Made by a program: the position numbers and the translations under genes
NCBI RefSeq assembly: GCF_004011695.2
Contig: NC_082408.1
Coordinates: 481,501 to 545,500 of the forward strand
DNA: 64,000 bases
Reading direction: 5' to 3'
Source of the DNA: Ascochyta rabiei
Taxonomy: Eukaryota > Ascomycota > Dothideomycetes > Pleosporales > Didymellaceae
Notes under the pieces: generated by a model
What the model saw: the letters and a program-made list of their open reading frames with translations, nothing else
What the model was told of the DNA's origin: nothing
Database searches by the model: none
Shown: in pieces, positions 33,913 to 44,503 of the stretch
Position numbering within the stretch: position 1 is the first letter of the stretch
Layout of the letters: each line of letters starts with the position of its first letter

Positions 33913-35784
33913 ATGACGCAGACGGGAAAGTGCGACACATGCAGACAGCGCAAAGTCAAGGTAGCCTTCCCCGCCTTCTTCTATCCATTGTACGCACCGC
34001 GAGTGATCACCACACTACATCGTGCGTCACTGACTAAGCCAGTGCGACGAAGACAAACCTCAATGTGGTCCTTGTTCCAAGAAAGATCGGCCATGCTCAT
34101 ATACCTACGGAAGAGCATCCGCCTTTGTAGTGGAGGATCCCAATCAGCTGACTAAACATGGTAAATCGAAGACTGCACCCGTTGTGTATGCACTCGAATC
34201 GCCTGAAGATACCATCAGGTCACCTAGTTCGAATGCAAGTGAGTTGAGAGTGAGTACCCAAAGAAAAGCTGAGTCTGGCAGCGGTACATTCCAGACTTTG
34301 GCTCCCATATCTGTGGCCAAGCTTCGTCCATCGAAGAAAATCGCAACTCATAGGAAGAACGCTTTGGAGACTTACCTTCGACGTTTACAGTCGGATGCCT
34401 CTCTGGCTCTGATCAGACCTTTGTCTGCTGAGAGCACATTGATAGCAAGATGGGTTGACATACTTGGTTCAGCACCAGCGGATAACAGACCTTTGTCAAT
34501 TTTAGGGACCTGGATCCAGTCCATACCATCGCGCGTTGGGTCGAACACAATGCTCGATCTTGCTGTGGAGTTCCTCATCGACAGTCACGCTGTTTATTGG
34601 AATGATGGCTACTCGAAGCGGCAGATCGCTAGTGCTACTAAATCGAAGGCCTTGAAGAAGTTGCAACTGGCTGTATCGCAGTGTCAGACCTACAGCACTT
34701 ATGAAATGGTTTTGGCAACTAAACTGCACTATGCTGCTGAGGTGAGGCACCGGCTGTGATAAAATCAAATCCTCCAAACCACCTGCTAACATTAAAAAGA
34801 CACTATTGGGCGTCGACACGATGTATCATGCGATCCATGCTTTTGGATTGGCTGAGCTGCTCAAAACTGGCGGCGTCTCAAACGTCGATGATGAACACTA
34901 CTGGAATTTGATTGACAACACGTACATTGATGACGTGAGCTTCCACATCCCATTCTTATCTTGTTATCTTACGGGTTTAGGTCAACGAAGCAATGCTTGC
35001 CGGACGAGCATCAGTATATGACAACGACTACTATTTGTCGATGACATTTCCACCAGCACTGGCTCCGAACTCTATGCGGATCAGTCCAGCTCAACGAGCA
35101 TCCACTTCTATCATGCACGTTTTTGTGCAATGTCCGCGTCTCAACTGTCTAGTCCGAAAAGCTGTTATGCACCCCGAAAGCAGCGAGTTTCTTGCAGCTG
35201 CAGTCACTCTCACAGAGTACATGTGGCAAATCGACCTATTTGCGCAAGTTTCAGAGCTTATACAGACTTCCGTTACAAGTATCGACCAGCCGCCATCTTT
35301 AGATATGGCCGACTTACTCTCTGAATCCCTACACTTCGACTGCATCCAGAACATGATACTCTGTACACGATACTGGATGCTGCAAAACGTACTTTGTGGA
35401 TTGACGGATACACTGCATCGCCACTTCCCTAACGAAGTGGGCGTGTCCCTACTTCCGGGTCTAGCAAGGGTGCAAGAAGTAGACATAGAAGCTGGTGTTT
35501 GCCTCGCCGAGTCTTTGGCATGGGCAGAGTCGGTGTCAGAGAAGCTGCCCCTTGTTCCTTTGCGACTTCACACGCCACTCCAGATATCAATTGGGCCATG
35601 GCATCGTATTTTTCGATATAAAAACTCACTTCTCGCGACAAATTCTGCGTTCAACGCCGGGATCGATGAACAGACAGCCAATATCTTTGCGCGGGCTGGG
35701 CGAATGAAGACATGGCTGATAAACGAATGCAATCGCATCCACGAGCAGTGGGATGTTAGCACTGTGGACGAGAAGTCGCTTTAA
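33913..35784 (+). CDS. Zn(II)2Cys6 transcription factor, cut short by in-frame TAA
   Basis: Four exons (33913-33960, 34043-34741, 34800-34934, 34981-35784) join in phase to 561 residues. The binuclear zinc cluster has the full CX2CX6CX6CX2CX6C pattern, from CDTCRQRKVK split by intron 1 at the third cysteine to CDEDKPQCGPCSKKDRPC. A short basic linker and a fungal-specific regulatory domain follow, with helices such as LDLAVEFLIDSHAVYW and EFLAAAVTLTEYMWQIDLF. The frame ends at TAA 35782-35784 but stays open in the same frame to 36456 (next entry), and that sequence looks like the natural continuation. The product is probably a truncated regulator, or the gene is a young pseudogene. ATG 33913 is chosen because the earlier ATG at 33891 meets a stop. 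No clear target cluster is adjacent. Confidence 0.8.
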
Positions 35785-36456
35785 GAAGCCTTGGACTCAA
35801 TGGCTGGCGAAGAAATCCCAGAGTGGCTACCTACAAGAGTGCGGTTCGAAGCCGAAGATGGTGATATGGTTATCAAACTCGATTACGAGAAGGTTGGTGG
35901 CAAGCATCAGGACCGCTTTGCCCTTTGCGACGATAGGCTACATGGAATTGGATCTGAAGACATCAGTATCCCAGACACATACATGCATGAGCCTGAAGGT
36001 AACACAAGTCGTGCAACTCTCTCTTCCAGATTCTCAAGTACCGAGGAGAACTGGACCCTAGAGGATTCAGCATGCCAATCGCCGGGGCCAGCCGATTTCC
36101 TTTTCAAGTCTGGCAGAAACCTGTGTTCGACATCTGGGTGGTGGCCTGCCTCTAACGTTCCCGCCGCATCCACCGACGCAGCATCAGAAAAAGCCTTCGG
36201 ACCATGTACAGCATCAAGCTGGTGGCCTCAGATGCCGAAGACCTCCGTTGTATTGCTTGACAGCACACACAAAACATCGGCGTTCCAGCCAAAGATCAAA
36301 CGGAAAACGGCTCGAACTGGTGTCACATTCGACAACACTCACGTAAACGGCTGCCTGTCGCCGGCTTGGACGAGTCGAGGTGGATCGGCCAGGCCCCCAA
36401 CTCATCGCGGGAGAGAGGCAGAATCCGTGTCGTCGGAGTGTTTAACTGGAACGTGA
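35785..36456 (+). other. In-frame continuation of the Zn2Cys6 gene beyond its TAA
   Basis: This stretch of 223 codons is in the same frame as exon 4 of the regulator and follows its stop directly. The first part (EIPEWLPTRVRFEAEDGD, then a KLDYEKVGG stretch) resembles the C-terminal segment of fungal Zn2Cys6 proteins. The later part is Ser/Thr/Pro-rich and may include an unrecognised intron. No acceptor and donor pair can remove the TAA while keeping a normal intron length. I read it as formerly part of the same protein. Confidence 0.6.
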
Positions 36457-38479
36457 AAACACTCCGAGCGAAATAAATGACGAGCTGGCAGACTCCTGCA
36501 CCACACTTTTACACCCCGCTCAGATACAAGGTAGTCGGGATAGATCCGAACTAGGTGTTGATATTGCTGTGCCAAGCCCAGCCAGCGACTAAAGCCCACT
36601 GCTCGATGCAGCGAAACGGGAAGGTGATTGATCGGTGAAGAGCCATCATGCTCTCAGGACCAAAATCTGTCTTCGTTCAGGCATCAGCAGTATTGGATGG
36701 ATGCACTCGAAAGACAATCGACGCCACTATAAGCCACGCCTGTCGAAAGATAGCAATGACTTGGTCATGTGCTAGCCTCGCGTAGCAGAAGGAGTTGATC
36801 GCCATGGCTAAAAGCCAAAGTAGTTAGTGATTCCCTGATGTTATCAACCAGCATCAGATCTCTGACAAAAAACTGTCAAGATTGCGATGCCGGACGTTCT
36901 AGCAATTGCTGAATCGTAACCATGTCCTTCGTAACCACTCCAGAGGCTTTCTAGAAGGGTATTTTCAACGGAGAATTCGCGCCCCTGATCTTTGACCGGA
37001 CTATGATGTTGCCACACGCTCTTGCTAAGCCTCGATGGATTTCATCATGCGGGACGGCACGCATGTCATCGGCTACTTTCAGCCACGGACGTTGTGGAGA
37101 TATACCTAGGTTGCAGCTGGTTGTATCGAACGATTCCTGGCTCTTTCTCTTCTGCGGTATAGCGTCCAGATCCGAGTGCCGTACATCCTGCCGCTGAATA
37201 ATGCGGATGCTTCTTTTTACGGCGCCGCTCTGCGCTCCTTCCAACATTGTCTCAGTCAGTACACCACAACTCACTCGGTCGCAGCTCGATAAGCAGGAGC
37301 GTGGCGGAGCAAAGATTCGAGACTCGTTGTTGAGTGCACGAGGGGCAAAAGTAGATAGAGTGCTATGTATGGAATGTAGGATTCCTGCAGGTCGGTTGCA
37401 ATTCTACAAGGGTATAGATTGCGAGGCTTGTTCATTCAGTCTCGAACGCCACGGAAAAGGATTCAGGGGTCTCTTTTAGCGTCTTGGCGGGCTTTCCACC
37501 TCCACTCCGACCGCAGCACTTTCTCCAGCCATGCTTCCAGGCGATCAACTCCACAGACCCCAGAGTCTTGCATGTCGTATCCTAACTTGCTCACCTAAGC
37601 GCCGTTGTTTTACGCTCGCGTAGTCTGCCATTACGTTTCTTCGGAGCCGAGCACGAATTTTCGCTAGCACCAGATGGGCAGGTGAACGGAGCGCCCAGCC
37701 ATACCATCGAGCACTACGGTCCATGGCGCGTCTGTGTCTGCGATGGCGAGATGTATTTGCGCTCACGAGGTAGGCTCATGCTTCGACCTGCAGCTTGCAG
37801 CTCGTATGTCCGGGTACCTGCAGTGATTGTACAATATATGCTTATCGGCGTGTCCTTGGACAGTGCGTCCACTGCTTTGTTTGGACGACGTTATCGTCCC
37901 TAGACAGCACTGGGACTGTAAGCTTACAGATGGTTGGTTCTTTCTACTTTGTGTAGGACACACATCTTAAGAACGAACTTCTCAGCGATCGTGCGTTGGG
38001 ATCCAGGATTGGGGCTGCCGATGCCGCTTAATCTCCCCGGTCGTCCGACACCCTCGCGAATGGGATCACGCTCTGCGCTCAGCCTCATACGGAAGGTCAA
38101 CGTTCTATCTCTTGGCAAACGCAGATCAATTATAGTGCCCAGAGAACATGAGCAAGGGCCATGCTCAAACCAGCTTCCTAATACATCCATTTGCCAGGAT
38201 TGCGACTACCTTGTGAAGGGCTACGATGCCGTCAAGCCCAATAACGGCAGTCTGTGAGGCCGTGAGCTGCAGCGCGAAGTAGTTTGCGAGATCACGCTAC
38301 CGTATACCTATCTGTGCTCTACAGCTGGAGGAATACAGGGGCCAATTTCCGAAATAGTGGTCGGCCTGAATCCATGTGGAGGCAAAATGATAGCGTATAA
38401 GTAGTAGACACAAGATCACCAAGTACCAGTCAACCCCAGTCGTTCACTCTTCCCTCCTTCCGAGTCCTTCGTTCTCAAG
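36457..38479. other. Gene-poor stretch, promoter of the M36 gene at right end
   Basis: About 2 kb in which I find only short frames with no motifs and no array. A TATAAG at 38396-38401 sits about 80 nt before the fungalysin start and is a plausible core promoter. Confidence 0.4.
38396..38401 (+). promoter_or_regulatory. TATA box of the M36 fungalysin gene
   Basis: TATAAG lies 84 nt before ATG 38480 and is followed by a CT-rich stretch and a CAAG just before the start codon, a common layout for secreted-enzyme genes of ascomycetes. Confidence 0.5.
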
Positions 38480-40461
38480 ATGCGTTCCGCTCTCATCGCC
38501 ACTTTGGCCTCCTTGGCCGCCATCAAGGGTGTTCATGCCCACCCTCACGTACACAGCTCGGACTCGCTTGCGCGACGAGCCATCGACCTGGACAAGTTCC
38601 GCATGATCGTTAAGACCGAGTACAAGAATGCTACCGAGGTCGATGCAGACCCAACTATCCCCACGCTCAGGGCTCGTGCTACCGCTGAGGAGACTGCCAC
38701 CGACCTTGTCGCCGCTCAGGCTCCCGATGCTGAGTTCCGTCTGTCCACAGACCACTACACTGGCAAGAACGGTGTTTCTCACTTCTACTTCAAGCAAACC
38801 GCCAACGGTCTTGATATTGACAACGCTGACTTCAACGTGAACGTACGGTTTGGCCTAGTCCTGTAGTCTATCGACTAAAAGCTGACGCATAGTAGATTGG
38901 CCGTGACGGAAAGGTATTCTCCTTTGGCAACTCGTTCTTCAAGGGCAAGGTCCCAGCTCTGCCTACTACCAAGCTCGGCAAGCGTGACACCACCGCACCA
39001 GCAGACTCGCTTAAGACGGCTGTTAGCGTTCTCGGACTTCCCGTTGATGCTAGTTCCGCCACTGCTGAGCCCAAGGCTGAGAAGGAGACATTTGCCATCA
39101 AGAACACTAGCGGAAGCTTGAACGAGCCTGAGGCCAAGCTTGTTTACCTCATCGACTCTGCTGGCGAACTGAAGCTGACCTGGAGGGTTGAGACCGACAT
39201 TGCCAGCAACTGGCTTCTGACCTATGTTGATGCCACCACTGGAAAGGATATCCACGCTGTTGTTGACTACTCAGCGGACGACAGCTATCAAGTCTACCCA
39301 TGGGGAATTAATGACCCTACAGAGGGGCAGCGTCAGTATGTTGAGGATCCCTTCGACTCCTACGCTAGCGAGTTCGGCTGGCACTCAGACGGTACCGATT
39401 GGTTCAAGACCACCCGCGGCAACAACGGTATTGCTCAGACCAACTGGGAAAATGATCTTACATACAGTGCCCTCCTGAACAACTCTCGTCCTGTTGCTCG
39501 GGACCTCAAGTTCCACTACCCGTACTCGCTGAACGAGACCGACTACAAGCGGTACGCCAACGCTTCAGTCACTCAGCTGTTCTACACTTCCAACGTGTAC
39601 CACGACCTGCTTTACCAGCTTGGATTTGACGAGAGGGCCGGTAACTTCGAGATCAACAACAATGGCGATGGTGGTGTTGGTAACGACTTCGTCTACTTGA
39701 ACGCCCAGGACGGCTCAGGCACCAACAACGCCAACTTCGCCACCCCTCCTGATGGCCAGCCCGGCCGTATGAGGATGTACATCTGGACTAACACTCAGCC
39801 CGTACGTGACTGCTCGTTCGAGGCCGGTGTCGTCATCCACGAGTATACACATGGCCTCTCCAATCGTCTGACAGGTGGTCCTAAGAACTCAGGCTGCCTG
39901 AACCTGCTCGAGGCCGGTGGTATGGGTGAAGGATGGAGTGATTTCTACGCCACCGCCATCCGACTTAAGCCTGGTGACACTCGCAAGACGGACTACAGCA
40001 TGGGTGCCTGGGTCAACGGCAACACCGCCGGTATCCGAAACTACCTCTACTCGACCAGCATGGTCACCAACCCCCAGACCTACAAGAGCGTCGAGCTGTA
40101 TCAGCGCGTCCACCCCATCGGCAATATCTGGGCTTCTATGCTGTACGAAGTTCTCTGGAATCTGATTGACAAGCACGGCAAGAACGACAACGGCACGCCC
40201 GACTTTGACAACGACGGCGTGCCCACGGACGGCAAGTACCTCGCCATGAAGCTTGTTCTCGACGGTCTCGCGCTTCAGCCCTGCAACCCCAACTTCGTCC
40301 AGGCCCGTGACGCTATCATTGACGCTGACTGGGCTCTTACCGGTGGCGCCAACGCTTGCGAGCTCTGGACTGCGTTCGCCAAGCGTGGTCTGGGTGAGGG
40401 TGCCAGGTACCAGGCTACTGGCCGTCTGGACAGCTTCAAGATCCCCAACGATGCTTGCTAG
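38480..40461 (+). CDS. Fungalysin, secreted M36 metalloprotease
   Basis: Two exons (38480-38842, 38896-40461) join in phase across a 53-nt intron to 642 residues, the normal fungalysin length. A signal peptide of about 20 residues and an FTP-type propeptide come first (residues to about 250; [17 protein letters not shown] is typical of the FTP domain). The catalytic domain follows, with [14 protein letters not shown] placing zinc ligands at His436 and His440 and the base at Glu437, and [10 protein letters not shown] placing the third ligand at Glu466. Fungalysins are extracellular endopeptidases used for protein digestion, and in plant pathogens some cleave host chitinases. The gene has a TATA box upstream and good start context. 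Confidence 0.96.
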
Positions 40462-41113
40462 ATGGACACGTGATGGGAAGAAGATGGTGTATATGATGAT
40501 GAGACATATGACGACGCTACTTTCATAATGTAATGTATTTGAGCGATATCCTTGTGACAATCATACTCTTTTCAGGTGCCTCAAAACTCAGGCTTGTCGT
40601 ATTCATTAGTCCGACCCGTAGTCAATCCGTGCTCCGTTATCTCCGTTCGTCGCCTGCTCGTGTTCCGAGAAGGCGTTCATTAGCTGACTCGCACATGGAA
40701 CGCATTTTCGATGACACGACTTATAAACAGGCTCGACTTGATTATTTTTCCGATCCGAAGAGCAGAACGTGGCAAAATTCCCCAGACTTATGTGCAGTGT
40801 ACGATCATGTACATTGTTGTGTAACGGCTTTGATTTTCCAGCTATGGCGATTTTTCACGTGTACTTGCTACGATCTACTCTACACGTTTGCCGTCAACAC
40901 CAAGCAAGCAGGGTAGGTTAGACTATATTACAGCAGTCTTGGTAGGGAAGAAAATCCGCTCTCTCATTAAACGAACAGTCACGTACAGGCTAGGTATTAG
41001 TCTAGACGTACTGTTACATATGATCTACGTCCTGCTAGCTGCTGCTGTTAGTTGTAGGCTATAAGGAAATAGAAATGTACTAGGCCGGCCATCAGGAAGA
41101 GTGGCAAAGTATA
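40462..41113. other. Intergenic stretch, nothing recognised
   Basis: About 650 bp after the fungalysin stop. A CTAG-rich, AT-richer patch near 40915-41090 could be an eroded mobile element, but no terminal repeats or coding remnants are visible. Confidence 0.35.
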
Positions 41114-41427
41114 TCATACTGCAGAGAAAGCGGATTTACTCTCCAAGTACCTGACTCGATTCCTCACCAGAGTCTCCAAATACTCTTCCGGTGGAGGCAA
41201 ACCATCTCGCGTGTGGCTGATGCAAGCCATACACCCATCTGCGACCGTGTGCATTGTTGAGTATGTGACGAGGAGCCCGCAGATCATGCAATGATGCGCC
41301 TCTTTCCCGTGTCTGCTTTCAGCTCATAGCGGTCGGACTCAGGGGTAGGCTTGCCCTCTGACACAGAGTCTTCCTCGCTCTGCGTATCATGGGGAGGCAG
41401 CGTATATATACTCATCCTCATCCTCAT
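41114..41427 (-). pseudogene. Small Cys-pair protein gene split by a frameshift
   Basis: Two overlapping minus-strand frames read like one small protein. The first (ATG 41427 to TGA 41284) gives a 47-residue acidic, Ser/Glu-rich segment ending SDRYELKADTGK. The second, one base out, starts in the overlap with GKEAHHCMICG and carries a second Cys pair (DGCMACISHT). It ends in a helical PPPEEYLETLVRNRVRYLES segment and stops at 41114. One base missing in the ACGGGAAAG stretch near 41310 would explain the shift. The paired CxxC motifs suggest a zinc-binding fold. Family unknown; this could also be a sequencing error in a G run. Confidence 0.4.
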
Positions 41428-41816
41428 ACTAAACAACAGGCTTGAGCCGTGCACTCCTGCGTTTCGGTCCTACGTTGCTGTTTGCATCCATGAGTAGTGC
41501 TGTGACAGTATGCGTCTCGAGAACAACACACACCTGCCTGCTCGATTATCGAGTGCGTAGAGTGTGCAAGTCTATTGCAAAGCTCAGGGAAGGCGCGGAA
41601 GCTTGCAAGTGTGCGCCGGGAAGCCGAGAGTGTGTCGCGAGTGCAAGAATTGCGGGACAAACCAGAGTTTCGTATGTGGCAGGAAAAGGATAGGAAGGTA
41701 AAGGGCAAGCACGAGTCTGACTAGGTAGAACACACGAAGGTGCAGTTTCATCTTAATTTGCTTTCTCATTACACAAAGGCCGTAGTATCGTTATAAGCTA
41801 AGCTACCCCACCAGAA

Positions 41817-43715
41817 TCATTCTTCGCAATCCTCATAAGTGAGCCCATGACCGAACCTAAAGACTGGGTTTTCCGTATCGAAAGGGACATCCTCCTTCGA
41901 CGCTTCCACCGCCGCCATACTCCTCGGCAAGTCAAACGGCAGTTTTCCCTGCGGCTTGTATCCACCAATACCGAAGATAACATCGAGAAGAGCGTCGCCT
42001 GCGGCTCCGTAGTTTGCCATGACGGCTTTCGCCTGTTCCACGATCTCGGGAATGGCGGCTGGACGGTCGAGGTAAATGTCGACGATGGTGGGTACGGCAG
42101 AGTAGATGGCGGCCTGGCGCGCGCGCTCGGTGGCGTTGTATTCGAGACTGCCGGCGTGGTAGTTTGCTTCGAAGCCGCCAGGGCGCGGTTCATAGGGGGC
42201 TTGGAGGCGGAGGATTGCGAAGTCAGCATCAGCAGGAGTCGCGACGACAGTGATGTCGCGGGCGGCAAGGAGTGTCTTGTTCAAGCCCTCGGTGTAGAAC
42301 TTGGTGGACTTGTTGTGCTTGAGCGGTAGGACGGTATCATTGTTGGTGAGAAGGGTGATGGACTTCCGTTGTGTGTCCTTGCCAGCAGCGACGAAGTCAG
42401 CTTGGCCGACGAGGGAATCGGCCGCATCAGCATCGACAAAGGGGTTTTCGAAGAGCCCGAGGAGGAACTTTTCTCGCAGGAGACGGCGCACAGAGAGATC
42501 GATGCGGTCTTCACTGACAGTGTTGTTGCCAACGAGTTGGAGGATGAGGTCAAAGCGTTGTTCACCGCCGAACTGGTCAACACCAGCGTTCAGAATCTTC
42601 TCTGCGCGCTCGATTTCAGTGAGATTTTCGACACCCCAGGCACGAGCAGGCATGTCTTGGCCACGAATGATGGCATCGGTGATCAGGCCCCAATCACTGA
42701 CGACAATACCTTCAAAGCCAAGCTCATGGCGGAGAAGATCGGTAACAATACCCTTGTTGAAACCAGAAGCAACTTCCTCGTACTTGGTGCCAACAGGCTT
42801 TGAGTAGTAAGGCATCATCTGGCGCGCACCAGCAGCAATGGCAGCTCTGAAGGGAATGAGATGATGCTCGAAGTTATTCCCTGGATACGTGGCATTCTTT
42901 CCATATGTGAAATGGCTATCCTCTCCATCCTGAACGGGGCCACTTCCGGGGAAGTGTTTGGTGACTGTTGTGACAGACTGATTACCAAATTCATCGCCCG
43001 TGAAGCCTTCAATGTACGCAACAACAAGCTCAGCAGTCAGTTGGGCGTCCTCGCCCATTGTGCCTCCAATTCGGGCCCAGCGTGGCTCAGTTGAAAGGTC
43101 GATCTGCGGGTGCAGTGCTGACCGAAGACCAATTGCCAGATATTCTTGGCGGACGATATTCGCGAACTTGTGTACCAAGTCTGCATCCCTCAACGCTACC
43201 AGACCCAGGCTTTCAGGCCACTGGGAGAATGCAGTTGCAGCGATTTGCGATCCAACAGCATCCTTGTAAGAATTTCGGGGGTCCGAAGACATGGTAACTG
43301 GTATACCAAGTCGTGTGTTCAAGGCACTTTGCTGTAAGTTGTTGTACCATTGGGCAGCCACGCGGGGACTGTCGACCGCCCCTGCCAAGTTGAAGTGTGT
43401 TTGGAAATTCCCTTCGACAGCAAGGACCGTGGTGTTGGACAGAGCAGTGCTGTAATTCGCTGGAAGGTTCAAGATGCTCTGGAACAGCTGTCCAGCTTTC
43501 TCTTCCAACGTCATTCGCTGGATCAGGTCATCAACACGCTCATCCACCGGAAGCGATGCATCACGGTACGGCAAAGCTTCGGTATCGTTCTTCAGAGCGA
43601 GTGCGTCATGTTGGAAAAGCTTGGAAGTAGGGACAGCCTTGGCCATTGCGGTAGCTGCAAAGAAGACACCAAGGAAAGCATGCTTCTTGCGGTCGTTGCG
43701 AGTCGAAATGCCCAT
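41817..43715 (-). CDS. GH3 family glycoside hydrolase, secreted
   Basis: A single exon encodes 632 residues from ATG 43715. The earlier in-frame TTG would add residues ahead of the signal peptide and is rejected. A signal peptide ending near AMAKA precedes the N-terminal barrel, starting at DERVDDLIQRMTLEEKAGQL. Family landmarks are LHPQIDLSTEPRWARIGGTMGED, the VTKHFPGSGPVQDGEDSHF region with its Lys-His pair, and VVSDWG with Asp341 as the likely nucleophile. The C-terminal sandwich ends with FRFGHGLTYED. Lys-His-Phe-Pro-Gly fits beta-glucosidase-type GH3 rather than bacterial NagZ, but substrate (glucoside, xyloside) cannot be settled from sequence. Eight or more N-glycosylation sites support secretion. 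Confidence 0.92.
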   Translation of the reverse strand: MGISTRNDRKKHAFLGVFFAATAMAKAVPTSKLFQHDALALKNDTEALPYRDASLPVDERVDDLIQRMTLEEKAGQLFQSILNLPANYSTALSNTTVLAVEGNFQTHFNLAGAVDSPRVAAQWYNNLQQSALNTRLGIPVTMSSDPRNSYKDAVGSQIAATAFSQWPESLGLVALRDADLVHKFANIVRQEYLAIGLRSALHPQIDLSTEPRWARIGGTMGEDAQLTAELVVAYIEGFTGDEFGNQSVTTVTKHFPGSGPVQDGEDSHFTYGKNATYPGNNFEHHLIPFRAAIAAGARQMMPYYSKPVGTKYEEVASGFNKGIVTDLLRHELGFEGIVVSDWGLITDAIIRGQDMPARAWGVENLTEIERAEKILNAGVDQFGGEQRFDLILQLVGNNTVSEDRIDLSVRRLLREKFLLGLFENPFVDADAADSLVGQADFVAAGKDTQRKSITLLTNNDTVLPLKHNKSTKFYTEGLNKTLLAARDITVVATPADADFAILRLQAPYEPRPGGFEANYHAGSLEYNATERARQAAIYSAVPTIVDIYLDRPAAIPEIVEQAKAVMANYGAAGDALLDVIFGIGGYKPQGKLPFDLPRSMAAVEASKEDVPFDTENPVFRFGHGLTYEDCEE

Positions 43716-43795
43716 GTTGATAAACCAGGCGCGTGAACTGTCAGCTGTTATCCTCAAAGTACAGCGCCATCCATACTATTTGTATTGAAAATATC

Positions 43796-44068
43796 ATGAG
43801 CACGTCACAAGACGAGGCTGCAAGCCACGTCCGAGGAGCAGCCATGGTGGATGCTCTAACAGTCAGACTTTTCGTGACGGGCTTTTGCCAAGATGAACAC
43901 GGAAGACCTTTCCCACCCTTCAGCGCTTTCTTAGGTGACATCGTCAACTGCCGAATTATGCTGCCAAGCCGCGAAAGTGTGGGGATCGTGAGGTGGGGAG
44001 ACAAGTCTGGGGTGCGTGCTTCCTTCCCGCTCCGCGATTTATCCGATTCTACTTGTGTGATTGGGTGA
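43796..44068 (+). CDS. Possible small protein, 90 aa (doubtful)
   Basis: ATG 43796 opens a 91-codon frame divergent from the GH3 gene, 80 nt from that gene's start. The peptide contains a DEHGRPFPPFSAFLGD stretch and no known motif, signal peptide or repeat. It has no intron. It may be a chance frame in the GH3 promoter; no family is recognised. Confidence 0.25.
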   Translation: MSTSQDEAASHVRGAAMVDALTVRLFVTGFCQDEHGRPFPPFSAFLGDIVNCRIMLPSRESVGIVRWGDKSGVRASFPLRDLSDSTCVIG

Positions 44069-44503
44069 TCGGGCCTCACCTGGTGCTGAAAAAACTGCCG
44101 AACTAATTACCCCTTCGTCTGAAAGGGGAATGGCATAGGCACCGTCATGTGAGTTAAAAGCTGGAAAATTCGATGTGAGATGATCCACTCCAGTAGGTAG
44201 TTCCGACGGTTGACAAGCATGTTGACATGCTTCACATCTTGGTATGTACGATGCGCTAGGAGCTTATTGTGCGGCCGATGACGGGTAACATCTTGCGATG
44301 GTACAAAGATTTCTTGTGAGTGTGTTGCCGTTGAGCCGGGTCAGGTTGTGAGAGAGAAGACGCAATGCCGGGCTGTGCAGAGGGCCATGGCTGATGTTGC
44401 TTGCTTGATTCTCTTCTGTAGTGCACTTTCGTCAAAAGTCGTAATCTCGTGGCACATGATTGTTCTTTGGGTATCTCTTTTCCTTCCGTGTACGCCCGTG
44501 ATG

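Noticed and set aside
40915..41090. CTAG-rich patch as a transposon remnant
   Set aside because: No terminal repeats, target duplications or coding remnants could be identified by eye.
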